Of a DNA stretch of 64,000 nt, positions 13,701 through 29,020 are shown in pieces (position 1 is the stretch's first letter; every line of letters starts with the position of its first letter). The translations under genes were made by a program, and so were the position numbers. Under the pieces are notes generated by a model that saw nothing but the letters and a program-made list of their open reading frames with translations, had not been told where the DNA came from and did not search any database. Source of the DNA: Glandiceps talaboti (Eukaryota; Hemichordata; Enteropneusta; Spengelidae); NCBI RefSeq assembly GCF_964340395.1, contig NC_135550.1, positions 25,906,676-25,970,675 on the forward strand, written 5' to 3'.

Positions 13701-16700
13701 GAAAATAAAATTGAAATACACATGATACAAAATACCTACATACATCCTCTGTGGACTAGTAGTAATACAAATGTAGATGACATTGACTTCACATTGACTT
13801 GATTGGCAAGATAAAAGTTCAATAACATTTCAAGTGATAAGTTTCTCCACAGGTATTCCAATACTAACCAGGCAATAGAAGTAAATCTTGTTTTGGTGGA
13901 CAGGAAATTGCAAGAACTACAATATGACATATCCCATTGATAATTCTGTTCATGTTACAAGTAGTTTCCACACAAGATACAAATTACAATACATGATCTT
14001 TGAAAGACTTCTAAATATCATGTGATGTCAGGTATGTTTTGTCAATAATCATTTTTTCACTATTGCTTTCAGACTGGTATAAATACATGTACATCAGCTG
14101 TATGTTACTAGTAATAAATATTCCTTTATAATATAAAGCAAATCAATTTCTTTTCCACCCCTACCAACCTCAACACACCCAGACCCAAAATTGCATGCAC
14201 ATCTTGAGCACTTGTACTAACACTGACGAGCAGACATTGTAAATACACTGCAATGGAGAAATCAGTCAATGAACTTATGTTTTCATCAATAAAGTTAAAA
14301 ACATCTATTGTATGAGGCGCATTCCTGGAAAACTAAATGTAAATTAATCTCTTCATGGACGTAATAAAATAGACATAAAGTTCAACGGCCTTGAAAGATA
14401 AATATTACTTGGAATTATGCATGTCTCATGGTTACTGGACGGAAACTAATTACAAAGAAAACGATAGTTATGGCATCAACTCATTAAGGAGTAACTAGGT
14501 ATGAAGTGCCAGCATACAAAGAGACCAACCAACAATTTGAAGTTTTATTCAATCTGATTAAAATGAAAATGTGATGTGGTGAAAGCGGTTAAATGCTTTA
14601 TTTACCTCTATTTCCATCGTTTTATGTCGTTTGTTTTTGTTCCAGTGATCGCTGCCTCCCATAAAAACAAATGACACATAACATGGACATGGAGGTAAAT
14701 AAAGCATTTAGCAGCTTTCACTACATCAGATTTTAATCAGCTTGAGTTTTATTGTACCTCAAGGTTAAAGAGGTAACATGAGAATACACTACCATTAATG
14801 ACCTGTAGGTAACCTTTGCTAGAGCTGTTGGCCACTTGTTGATCAAGTCTGAAAAAAGAAACCTGTGTATTAAACATGAAATTCACTTTCAAGTCCATAC
14901 TGTGTATGTGTTAAAATGTCTCCTTGTGGAGATGATAATAGCTAAACTGTTGATCCCAAATTCTCTAAATTTATTAAAAATTTGAACATTTTTGGCATTA
15001 TTCCATGTAATTATTTATGCCCGAGTAGTTAGCAGTCCCTATTCATGAAACCTTTATTGATGTTTTTCCTGTACATTAGGACAACTCATAAGTTTGAGTC
15101 TGAGTAGGGAAAGACAGCATGTATCCTGAAAGATCACGACAATAGACAGCTGCTATGGTAGCTCTTGCAAAAGAAGTGACTTACTATAACAAAACATTCA
15201 GTTTTAAGGTAGAATGCACCTCAGTCATACATTTCCCTGAAAATCAAGTCAAGGAAAATGACAATCTGTTAGAGTTAACAGTATTTGGTGGCCATATTGG
15301 ATTCTAAAATGTCTTTAAATAACATATTGATAACATATTGACCTCTATGTATAAAATTTGCTTGGTAACCCCCAATTTATTTTCTTGATTTTAACTGAAA
15401 ATGGGTTGGAGTTTACTTGAACAAAGTAACAGCAAAAGTTTGAAAAGTTTATTTCTGAGGCACATTTCATGTTAATTTTGTCTTGAAGACTCTAGCATAA
15501 TATGTGCCAAGAATCCAAATTTAGCCTTAAAATGCACATCCGGACTTTAAAAATTGATTCAAAACAATGCAAGTATTGGTGTACCCCAATAGATACCAAA
15601 ATGTCATTTGACTTTAAACTTCTAAGTATTCTTCCAGAATGTCCTATACAGTAGTTGATATTGGATATGATGATACAAACTGTGAATGGATTGGGAGTTT
15701 GTGTACCTGTTTTAAGCATGAAAAGAACAAGTGCTAGTCAGAAACATATGTATGAACCAAAGCTAAAATAGGCCTGTTGAAAGACTTGGCTGACTTTGCA
15801 ATACTTGCAAGAATACTACTGTAAGTAACAATACTACTGAAAAGTTAAAAGAAGTATGTATATAATAAACAGCACAAAATTCTGCACAGTCATTGAAGCT
15901 TTGAAAGGGATATCAGATACTGAAATTTGTTCACAATCACACTGTGACAATAACAAACTGGCACTAACTAACAAGTGAAAATGCCATGAACTGTCTAGAA
16001 CAAGAAACTAATAAATTAGGGTGACCAATCTATCATGTCAACAAAATGCTTGATTTACTTAAACTTCTATATCTAAGCATTAGATAAGAACAGAAATGCA
16101 TCCATTTTAACATTGAGGTACACCTGCATGGTTTTAATAACAGACTTACTGTCAGAGAAAGTACTTGGTGTCTCTCAAAGTGCAGAGTATCTCACAAAAG
16201 CAAGCATACACCCCAACAGAGTGTCAAGCATACTTGAAGTTGAAGCATGTAATCAACTGTCTGAATCAGACAAGTAATTACTTCAGTCAGACCTCTACAT
16301 ACATGTAGGTACTCCCATCAAAATAATCATTCAACTGCAACACTTCAGACCACATCAAGTCACAATAGGCTCAGTATCATTATGTGCACTCGTCATCTCC
16401 TGAGATACAAACTCAAATTGATTCCACTGAATGTAATAATTATTCCCAACTGTCTTCATTTGGATCAAACTTTCTATACAGGGAAATCATATTTTGGTGA
16501 AATTGTGCATCTATCAAATCAGTTTTACACTCAGCTGTAAATTAAGCGGATTAAGCTTTCGGCATGAGAACTGTTTCTCTTTGAAGTTACATAAACCTTG
16601 CAGATCATTTAAAACCATACATATTTTGAACTTAAAGTAAAACAGGATTTCCTTGATACGTAAATCAAACAGAATGTCATAATTATACTAGCTTGAATGA

Positions 16701-19700
16701 GTAGAAATGAATGAATACTTTCACGTTTTTCAATGGATGCCGGCAGTTAATTACCAGACATACATTATAGCTACTTGTACTACTGTTGTTGAATTACATG
16801 TTTTCACTTGGCCAATCATCTTTCCTTCGGATCTATCTGCACGTACAATGTTCTCTCAAAAGGAAATACTGCAATCAATGAACTTTAGTGTAACTATTAC
16901 TTATTGATTTGTTTCCTTGGTAATGTTATCATCTATGACGCAAGTAAGGATTGCTAAGAAATATCGTATCGTTTTTACCTTTCCATTTAGATCACAACAC
17001 ATGATACGTAGCTACTCAGTCACAGTTTAACTACATCTTGGCCTGTCATCTATGAATTATGATGATTGGACAACATGCCAAATGTTAACCTTTCTGAAAA
17101 CTTTCATGAAATTCAAGTTTTGTTAATTGATTTGAAATTTTGGTTTGTCAACTTCATAAAACTGCAATTAGACATTTATACTGCAGTGATGGGGGTGTGG
17201 GAGAAAAGAGAAGTATATTTCTTAACCAAATTTACTTCTATGAATTCACAAACTGTAACCTATACTAGCTAATTCCTGTGTTCCTGTCAAGCAACCAATT
17301 CAAACTCAGTATACCATTTGTAAAAGCTTACATACTAAAACAGATAAGTTTGTTATTATCAAATTACTCACATATTTCTGGCCAATAATATGAACAGGGA
17401 TTGTTATGAATGAAAATATGTGAGGAGTTGTAATCTAATTTTAGGTTTGACTAAACAGTTGCTAGCAAAATGCCAGGCATGGTAGGGGAAAAGTGAGAAC
17501 GAAATCTTAACACCACTGGATTGTAGGCTACTTAATGTGGGGTGTTTGTTTGTTTGTTTGTTTGTTTGTTTGTTTGTTTGTTTTTTTTTTTGGGGGGGGG
17601 GGGTTTAGCCTTTACCCATCTCACATGCCATTACAATTCCTTTTAAAACTGTATGTCACAATTGTCCATAATTTTCTGTTCATTTTTAGATTCCTGAAGA
17701 AGGCTTTCTGTGTAAAGCCGAAACGTTGTATTAAAGATACTACTTAATCCTACATGAAACCCATGTCTTGTTCATTATCAAACTTACTTATTTGCAATTA
17801 TCAAAGAAACAGCCTTATCCAAACCTATACTTTCATCAAGTCAGATGTTGTATGCAGGGTATTGTCAACAAATACACTTATCATGAGTTTTCATAACTAA
17901 TTGCCTTTCTTCCCATAATGTAAAATCTGATTTGTTTTAAAAGGTTTACATCATTCTGTCCTTTTACTTTCCAATTTTCAAACCTATGGACAAACTGTTA
18001 TCATCTCAAATTTTAGATGATGTGCAATGTAAAGTCAAAAGATTTCTTTCAACTTCTTATATGGTGAATTGTGGTGAAGTACTCCCCTTCTCATGGCAAC
18101 TAGTGAGTTTTTTCAAATGTTTTAACTTTTGGCATACAGTATTATTGTAATTGTATATCATGCATATTCATATGTGATCTTTAGGTAAGTCAATACATAA
18201 TGATCCTAGACCAACTGGTTCATGGTGTTGGCATTTATGTTAAATCAATTAACAGTAGAAGTATTCTTCTCCATTGAAAGGGAATGATGGTAACTGGTTA
18301 TTAATGGAGACTATTATTTTGCCCAAAATAATAACCTGGATACATTACAGGAATGCTCTGCTGCCACTTTTATTCAAATCTGTTTGTTTGTTTGTTTCTT
18401 TATTTGTTTGTTTGGGTTTTTTAATATATCAATTTGAATGCTATGTGACCTGCAAGGGTTTATAGATTTAAACGGTCACTATTCATGAAAACTTCGACAA
18501 TTCATAGACATTGTCTGGGTCAAAATCCAAATCCTTTCAGAGTCTTCCAAAGGCCTAATGTTATGGCATCAGGCCATTTTGGACATCAAACATAGACGTT
18601 GGTTCATTGAACTCATCCTCAATGGAGTGTTGTTGAAGAGTGGGGAAGGTCAGCACTAGGGCAAACGATATATTTCTTTGCTCACAATAGATGACTAAAA
18701 TACTTGCGTAAGCACTAGGGAGGCCCAATGAACTGCCAACCTGCTGCCATTCCAGAACTCATGTGTTACACGTAGACAGGGCAAAGCGTACTTGAAATGT
18801 CTACATCAGTCAAACTTTCTCAACAGCTCTTTTCCATTTTGTTCTGCATGACTGTATGTCTGTCTTTTTTTCACACACCTTCTATTGAATATATGCATAC
18901 TTTCATGGGACAGTCCAATGACACCTTAAAACTGTCTGTATCGTGTTTAAAAGACCAGATTATTCCACTCAATTGCACCTTTTATATGATATAATTACCT
19001 ATGATAATAGAGTACAAGAATGTGGAAGATTTCCAGAATCATACTAAATTCCACTTAAGATTTCTCCTTCTATTGGTACTTGTTTTATTGTTTTTCCTCA
19101 AACTGTCCTGTGATTCCACACGTACACCACATACAAATGTAGAAAGAGTCACTCACTACTTACAATTTTACTATTTTCCTACAGTCCTAACAAGTTTTTA
19201 TAACATTTCAAAATGATCTTTTTTTTGTCTTCCAGTTTCACACAAGTTGACTCATTCGTAAGTCATTCAGACACAAAATATACAAACATCAATTCAAAAT
19301 GTCCACAGCTTTTCATACTATTGAACTGGTTACCCCTCCTTTATCATTTGTTACTTGAAACTTCATTAACCAGGGTAAGGTACACGCTCTTTTCAACAAA
19401 ACTTTTTCATTGATGGCCACTAAGTCTTGAGTGCAATCAAATCACATCTCTGTTTCATTTTCTACTTCCATGGGAAAGAAATGGGAATGAAAATAAATAG
19501 CCTCTTTAGGCAGGGAAAGAATGGGTTTTACTCCATAACTCAAGCATGAAGTACCAGTAATGTAGATAAGCAGCTCTATACATGTACAATGTACATGTAG
19601 GTGGTAAAAATAATTGCCTTAGGGTTTGTGGCACAGCAAGAAATTCTAACAATGAAATCTATGGAACTGTATCATTTACGTACCTGAATACCAGGTAATT

Positions 19701-22700
19701 AACATTTGATATTCCTATCAAATATATCTCATGAAGAAATATCAAGGGAAAACAAATCTAAGAAGTGCATATTTTCCTCCTACTAGTACTATTGGAACTT
19801 TTTAACAGAACAGTTATGGATAGCATACTCAGCATAAGTTGAATTATTCCAAACAGGTTCTGGAAACGTAGTTGGTTAGAGTTGATAAATTTCATCATCT
19901 ACCAATAGGAACAGTTCACAAGACTTTCTTGAAGGATACATGTATATACTAGTATGTATTTTTGACTTCAAGGAATGCTTTTATCAATTTGCAACTACTA
20001 ATTTTCTAGGAAGGTATAATCTTGTTTAGCTTTTGTTTATTGTCTATTCCAAACAGTTTTGTGTCTCCATATCTTCCACTTTGATTGTATTGTGCATGTT
20101 CTTGATATTGCCACTAGTAAACTGACAAAATCAAGCTTATTCTATATAGATCAATACTGACATAGTTGCCAGTGTTCCAGTGTTGATGTGGTCTACAAGT
20201 ATAATCATTTATAGATAGTGTTATACACATGTACTGTGAGAAAGATTTCACCTGTATCTTTTGTCATTTCATATCAATTTGTCATACTATATCATGTTCT
20301 GTATAATCTCCAGTAATAAAATGTGATGAAGAGCATTGAATAAGAATGTTGAACAATTTAGGACAGATGGTTACTGGAGTAAGAAGGTGACATGTACTTT
20401 AAATAGGTCATACATCCACAAACTTAACACGTCTCCCATATTGCATTTCTTTTTTATTCACTATTTCATTCTTCAAATACAGCCAGTTCTAGCCTTAACT
20501 GGCATGATTATGCTATACTTAGAGAAAATTACTCTCTGTATCATTACTTATGTAAGTAAAAAATTTCAACTGCTGTGAGCATCATAATACATACGTATGT
20601 AGGGTTGTCTGCATAATGAGCCGATTATCTCAGCAATACAGATATGAGATCTAAAGTTAGTTTTTATCAAAGGTACAAAGTGGTTGTCAGTCCTGACCCC
20701 TGACAATATGTAGATTGTGAGTATAATTGTTCAGCTCTCACTACATACATGTATGATTGTGCAATACGAGTACATGTATTAGTTAGCCGTTGTTCCCCTA
20801 GTAATTTAATCATCATACCCAACCCAATCTGATTAAAATCTGATGTAGGAATATTGTACAGCAAGACTGTTTTATTTACCTCTATTTCCATTGTATATTG
20901 TTGTTTGTTTTTGATTGTGTTGTTCCATGAGTGATCACCTCCTTCCCATGGATCAGACTGATACACAACCATGTCAAAGTTAAAAGTGAACACATTCACT
21001 CTTTGGTTCTATCTGCCAGCATTGTTAAAGTGTTATGCTTCACGTTTGTTTCCCTTGATACTATTAGTGTAGCTCTCCAAACATTTGCCTGAACTACAAT
21101 GTAGTAAGTGCCTGTTTTTCTTTTAAATGGTTAAGACCTTTCCAGAATAGTACATTAATCTTTGGAGAGGACACTTTCCACAAAACAAAGTGTGGCTATC
21201 AGAGCAAAACTTTGCATTATCTGATTTTCTACTGCTCAAATCTCTTTCGTTCAGTAACATTTATTCTGTTTTATCAACATCTTGGCTTAAACAACAAGTC
21301 ATTGCCACACACCAATACTTACTCACATACAGGAGTATTTATTCATTTGAAAACCTTGGTCTTTTATTTAGCGAAGTTTAATATTTTTTGTATTGCACCT
21401 CTGAAATGGGCAGAGCCAGAGAACAGTACTTACTCAACAACAGCTACCTTTATGTGTTTGTAAGTTGCAGTAAAATGTTTTGCACAGCAAAACATGTCTG
21501 ACGTATGTGAAGATCATGGTCAGACAAAGTGACTGGCTTTTTAGTTATCAAATTAGTACTGGTTGCAGTAATCACGTCAATGTCATGATTTTGATGAAAA
21601 TGTCAAGCTGTGTTTCTCCTGCCTGACCTTGATTAGATTGGGATACAATAAATCAGATGCACCACAAGGTATCTTCTGATATATGCAAGTAATTCACCAG
21701 ATTACCTAGGGAGGCCATTATATGGTCTATCATCCTCAGTCTGTACTTTTGTAATCTATTCAAACCTTGCACTTTTGACAGATCATTGTTTTTGTTAAGC
21801 ATTGTATTCTACCTGAATTCACCTTGTGTTCTACCAAGTTTTAACCCAAAATCATGGTACACAGTATAGGCCTCGCATCAGCTTAAGAAAAGGTGGTCAT
21901 TCTCAGAACAATAAAATCAAAACAATACCACAATATACATGTACAAAGGAACTGTAAATAAAGGAAATCTATTCCTACATCAGATTGCAATCAGATTCTG
22001 TTACAATTAAAGATTATATTAGAATGTGTTGTCATACTCAGAGTAAACAATCCTGATTAAAAAGGAAAATGATAAGAAAACAGAATTGTTGGGGCTAAAT
22101 ACTGCCTATTATGATTGCACTTTTATCAACCATCTTTTCAAAAGCTACCTATACCAATACTAGTTTTCACACACACAAAATTCAACACAAAAAATGTACT
22201 TTGTCAAGCAAAAAATTGAGTCTAACAAAGTAGATTTCGTTTTATTTTACCTTATTCAAGCCAAAAAGCACAGCTAAGCAGAGTTTATTTCAGTTGATTT
22301 GATTAGCTTTCGTTATTAAACTGTGGAACATATAGGAGTATTAGACTACATCTCATTGAAACTATAGTCAAGTTGACTTCATTTTATCTTATTTCATCTC
22401 TGAGCACTGAAGAAATACTAATTTGATTCCATCTTGTTATCAACCATATCACCAAGTCTATGTGAAGACTTGAATTAAATTATGTCTATTCAGTGTATCA
22501 TATGCACTGTAATTCCTTGCAACTGTTTATTAATTTTAGACAAGGTCACCATATCATTCCAAAACCCTCAAAAAATATTTAACAGTGGTAGATTTTTTTG
22601 CATGCTTATTTTCCTTAACCCTAATGAGGTCAAATCGGTGGTCAGCGTAGCCGATTTCATGTATGGGAAGGATTTCCCTTCCAGGGCCACCAACTGGTCA

Positions 22701-23202
22701 AGTCTGTGGTGAGCGTAGGTCAAAATGTCGTGTCAATCTGGTCAAGTTGGTAATTTTCATTTTCCCAAAGAGTCAAACTTTGAAGGGCTGTTCAAATCAA
22801 TATTTGTTACAAATATGCCGAGCTAATATTTCAGGAAAACTTATTTTTACATAGTGCAGACTCAATTCAATGTAACAATAGTGAATAATTTTAATGAAAT
22901 TACAATAAAATGTGCACTAAATATGATGGTGAAAACTAATACCAAAGAAGGTACAGCCCATCAAATGTTCCCTTTGCAATTCAAATTTGTAAACTGACAT
23001 CATCGCAAATTATCTATTTCATTCAGCAAGAAAAAAGCCTCATGAAAGGTGTATCCATAATTAGTCATTATTTAGATACAATGACAAATACATTACTTAG
23101 CCATGATGAAAAAACTGTTTATTTTGTAACCACGATTTTGTTGTCATCTCAGTTCATGAGTACTGTACATCTATTTGTATTCACTATATGTATGTGTGTG
23201 TC

Positions 23203-23254
<52 letters not shown>

Positions 23255-25748
23255 CGCGTGCGTGTGTTGTTGTTGTTGTTGTTGTTGTTGTTGGTCGTCA
23301 TCTTGTGAGTGATGGTACTTATCTTACGTAGAATAAATTGTTTCAAATTAACATCATCATATTACAAGTAAAGTAATCAGAATCTCTGATAGTGCAGTGA
23401 TTTGCAATGTCTGTTACATGAAGAATACACAAACTGTTAACATTTTCAAATTAATACAGGCAAAACAAAAATGATAACTTTGAACATTTAAATGAAAACA
23501 ATAATACTTATCACGTCTTACCTGGTTTCTTTGAAACTCCCACACCTACAAGCATACGTATCTTCAGAAAACTTATGGCAAGTCTCATAATTGCAGCTTT
23601 GTCTAACTGGGCACACACATTATGTGGCAATGGGAGTTGATGAGCCAACTCGTAAAAAATTTCAGTTTCTTTGCTTCTGCGACTTCTGGCAGCATCTCTT
23701 GACTTCTCCTTCCTCTTCTCCGAGTTCCTGAAGATGACAAGACATACATGAAACACAAACAATTACTATCAAATATTTTTCTTGATAACAAATACAGTGA
23801 CAAACTCTATAAATATGACAACATACCTCTCTTTCAACATCGTTCTTGTGCGCTTATGGCTAGTCAGGCTCTAAATTAGAAACAAGGACAAGATTTCACT
23901 GGTGAAAAGAAATTATGTCATCTGGGACCACTAGAGATGATTTCTATCAAATGTTGCCCGGAGGCCCAGTTTCCACTTCACTGAGTATCAAGTTAATGTA
24001 CTAATACACTGGATGCTTTTCAGAGAGACCAAAGTTTAAGATGCAATGACAGGGAGAACAAAATTGCAATGAACAAAACCAGACAATTCCTCTTCCCTTC
24101 CGCTGCTTTGATTGATGATTATGACGTCAATAATTGATATGAAATAACAATTACAACATGACTTGGTGATGATCTTAGCATTCCTGTCAATATACAGTTC
24201 TCCAGCAACTACCTTGTCATGGCTGATCACCTTACAACAGTACTGACATAATATATGTAAAGCTCATGTGACTACCTTCAAAGTATTATCAGCCAATGAT
24301 TTGCTTTCTATCTTTCGATGACCTATCACACATATTGACAGCCCTGCAAGCCAATCCCACTGCATCATGTGAGGTTAGACCACAATTGTACATTGGCATA
24401 TTCCAATTTATTATCCCTGTCAAAATGGACCTATGGTAGCACGTTCAATCAATTCACAAGAAGAATTAACTCTTTAGAAACATTTAACCCAGCTTGACAG
24501 ATACACTATTTGTATCAAATTCTTAGGCATGGCATAAGGTACGACAAGTAGAACAATTTGGAGAAAGAAGAGAATAGAATAGAACATTTTCACACAATTG
24601 TAGTTGCTATGATGTCTTCAAAATTGTACTGAATTTGTCTTTTGAATAATTTTGACTATTGTTATTGTCAAATACTTCACTTTTCACTTTCTGATCAATT
24701 TGATTGAACTACATGTTCTTCATAATGTAGAATGCACGAGTTCTCATAGTGCATGAATGATTGAGTGCCATAATTGTGTGCTACTCATGACTGACAATGA
24801 CATTTCATTCAAGTCAATGATTATCATTTTCTCTTTTACTTGTGTCAATGTTTCCGTGACATACAATGTACATACATGTAGCCTCCACTAAGGAATACTG
24901 AGTATTTTCTATGCCCTACAGATACTGACAAATTTATCTGAAATACTTTTTATGAGTTAAAAATGTATTTCAATAACAAAATCAAATAATAAATATCTAA
25001 TTTTCATAATTTGCTACTCTACGCAAGAGTTTGAACCAATTTAAATTTCATGCTTTTATTGGAAATTAAGGAACACTACCATGAAATATACAAAAGTTTC
25101 TTGTAAAGACATGTCTAGGTATGTCCAAACTACATTGGCTACAAGCCCATTGCCTCAAGCCAAATAGTTGTCTAGATTTTTGACCAAATTCACGAATATA
25201 ATATTTTACCAAATATCAAAACCATTGATCGAATCACCTTTTATTTAAATGGCATGGGTTTCAATCCTACAAAATATTGGACCAATTGGCCAAGGAATTT
25301 CTGTCTTCAAAGTTTGTCTGTCAATGACACGACACGACACGACACGACACGATCATTTCTACATTTTTCAACTACATGTACATGTATGAACCATCTAGAC
25401 ACTGATGGAAAAATCCAACTTAAATATCAGATTAATCTAATTAATCAAGATTTTGCCCAAAAATGACGTCTTTTAAACTTTATTTGCAAACCAACAGCGA
25501 GTTAAAGTTCCTTTGTCTTGAACACCCCTAGAAATATTCCCCATCAATTTTCAGACCTATCTTCCCAATAGTCCTTGAGTTTCAGTGATTTTTTTAAAAC
25601 TACTTTTTAAAACCTACTTTGCATATCATTGATCAAACAATTTGCCTAGAACATATTCACAACTACTAACTACATGTACACACTTTAAAGTAGCATCCCC
25701 AGCCAAAATAAGGCAAGAGTCAAGCAGTTTTTCTACTTTATAGGATTC

Positions 25749-25790
<42 letters not shown>

Positions 25791-28700
25791 CACGCACGCA
25801 CACACACACACACACACACACATACACACACACACACACACGCGCGCAAGCACTCACACACACATGCACACCGACAGATACTCTACCATGACAATTGCAA
25901 ATGAATCTCAGATCAGCCATTAGCCACTACTGAACCTCAGATAAGTTGTACTAAATTTTAATAAGCAAGTTATATGACATGGAATGATGTAGCCTTACCA
26001 CTGAAGTGGTTCACCCCAGCCCTATACAGAGCAGAATGTGTAAAGTAGTCATGAAATACGCTATGCTATGCATTCCTTTGAAACAAACAGAAACAGGAAT
26101 TGAACTTGTGATTCTTGTGCACTGCCCTCTACACTACTCTGGATGTGGCATCTGATAATAATTAACATATTCAAATTATAAGGTATCTGATAACAAGCAC
26201 AGCACAACCAAATCTTAGCAAAAAAACAATGTTTAGAAATTTTAGGCACAAAACATATTAATGAACTCCTAAGAACACATAAGATTGTGAACCTAAGTCT
26301 ACAGTATCACTATATTTAGTGCTATTTTTTGACTAAAAAAGGGACAAATTACCTGTAGCTAGTGCAATGACACCTGTGTTACTGATTCTGTCAGTTGTGT
26401 CAAAATATTTTGTATAAGTAATGTTTTGTATTTCCTGAACAAGCTATAAGTACATGTATACATGACAAATGTATAGATAAACTCACTCTATCTGTGTTCC
26501 CCAACTCAAAGAATCAATTTATTCTTTATACTATGCATTCAGGCTATTGATGTTCTGTAAGGAGATTATTTATACATGTATGACCTGTCCTCGACTATCA
26601 CAGTTGAATATCAAACCCAACATTTAGAATTGAACTAATCACTCCATGCATGTTTCATTCAGAATGCGATCTAAAATAGATCCTAGAGGACATCAAATGC
26701 AATGCTGTGGCACATGACCACTGTGCTGGAATTTGAAATTGATCACAGTACTGCCTAAGAGTAAATCCCACTGTATGGAATTTATCTGAATGGCCATGAC
26801 TGAATTGTATTTAACCTTCACTGTATAGCAATGGATGTTTGATTGTATACAAGTAAAAAATACACTATTTAGGAGTCTTGTTACTGCTTCAACGCAGCGT
26901 GAATATTGTAAGCGTACTCTTAATAATTTATTATGGTCAGTCACCATTTCTCAACTTTGACAAACAGTTACTGCAACTTTACAAAGGTCATCTTTTACGG
27001 ATTCATAAATTGTGATGAAAACTGTCAATGTGAGTGACATTTCCAAATGTTCCACCAACTATCAAATTTTATCTAATTGAATCAAGATGTGCAGAGGTAT
27101 CTGTTAAAAATTATAGCTATAGAAAAATTATGTATGGTGAAATATTAGCAGCATAAAACATATCACTATTTGACATATTTGAAATGAATAACTCAATAGC
27201 TTATAGAATGTTAACTGATGACATTGAAAGTTCCATACATATTTCAGTGTTTTGGGAATTCATTCTAGTGTGACCCTGTTCTTATATATGTACAGCTAAA
27301 TCACCAAATGAATTTCTTTTTCACTTTCATTGGCCATAGTTCTGTTAATTGCCATTATCAATATCAATTTAATTGACTAATAATAATATAAAATTTTCCA
27401 TATGAACATGTAATTTTCAAGACAGAAGAGATTTACAGTTACACCGACATACATACTTTAGCTAAATACACAACATTGCACTTACAGCAAGAGTGGTTTG
27501 AATTTGTAAAACATTGTAATTACAGCAAGATAGGTCTGAATTTGTTATGGGGTATCCTTGATTTGAAAATTTGCTCAAATTTGCCCAAGATCATTATCTT
27601 GACCTTTTTCAACCAATATTTATCACATATCATACTGTACACTTCCACCTCCTATACCTCTACGAATCAAACTCATGCCACCCAAGGATATATGTAACGT
27701 ACATTTGTAATGTGTGCATTTATGTTCTGAATTTACAATAATTTTTACAATAACTTGATCGTAGCGTAGGATTGACAGGAACACTCGAACAGTAGGGAGA
27801 AAAATAGTTCGGTAGAACGGGAGTGATATGGGTTTTTTATCTGCCCTGTTTGACGTCACACAGGTGAAGATTTGCACGTATTTATGTGATAATACAAGCA
27901 ATGTCACATATCAACTGATTCAATAGATTCTACATGAATATTGATATTCAGTGAACCTTCTTTTCTTCACCATCATACACTCTCCTGACTAACATGTGCA
28001 CACCTAAATAGTGAACAACAAAGCTACAAATGCATGAATGTAGTTCTGTCTTTCTCACTTTCCATTCAATTTGGATATTTTGACAACTCTAAAAGTTGAA
28101 TTTTCTCCATTATCAATATAAATCACAAATGTTGTTTGCCTGGCACTCTGCTATGATGACTCAAAGATGGGCACAGTTACTATTAATACTACTTTATCAT
28201 CTCTGCTACATATTTCACCTCATTTGATTTCCTATTTTTTTTAAAAACATATATCATATCTCTGATGACATACGTTTGTACAACAGATACATGTACATAG
28301 ACCATGTGAGCAAAACATTACTTAGGAAATTCAATCAAAATAACAGCAGTAGCCTAAGATTACTTAGAGCTGTGGTTTAGTCAACTGGGTAATAGGGCAA
28401 ACCACTGTTCACATTCAGTTGGAACTGTAGCATATGACAAATAGTCTATATAGATGATTACTTGCTAATGGCGATTTGATGTGAAGTTGAGTAATGGTAA
28501 AAACATCTTGTAATACACTCCCAAGAAGCTTATATCCCATTGGTTGCCATACTGCTTACACATAAAAAAATAAAGTTTTAATCTAACTGGTCAATGAATC
28601 AGTTCTGCTATTCAGGGACGAGATGTTTGTGAAAACAAATCTCTTTCCTGTTTGAGTACTTAGTGTAGCCTGTAAAATGGAAAGTAAAACTGTGGATGCC

Positions 28701-28943
28701 TGCAGTCTTCTTTTTGACTTGTTCATTCTTAATGGATTTCAGAAATCAATCAACTCGAACTATGAACATTGCTGAGATTATTACTAATTACCATGGCAAC
28801 TAGAACTGTCAGTTTTAATGAGATTTAAAGATCACAGGTCTAAACAATATCTCCATATTAATGAACAGATATTTTTTATATAATTTGAGTAATAATCAAT
28901 GTGCTCTTTGGGTACGTGTGTGCACATGTCCATGTGTATGTGT

Positions 28944-29020
<77 letters not shown>

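Larger units (their letters stand above)
6605..23521 (-). other. HIF-alpha intron 2 (16.9 kb)
   Basis: No coding exon is needed or seen here: exons 2 and 3 join in frame across it. It holds microsatellites, an AGGTCA-rich interspersed repeat (8393-9160), a tandem duplication (9567-9871), three foldback elements (11718, 13180, 14541) with a second family copy at 20826, and a hammerhead-like core (17694). Between about 15000 and 17500 nothing recognisable was found. Confidence 0.85.

Noticed and set aside
27844-27860. TGACGTCA-type sites elsewhere (also 24123, 46281, 54577)
   Set aside because: They are isolated CRE matches with no promoter context; expected by chance or within repeats.
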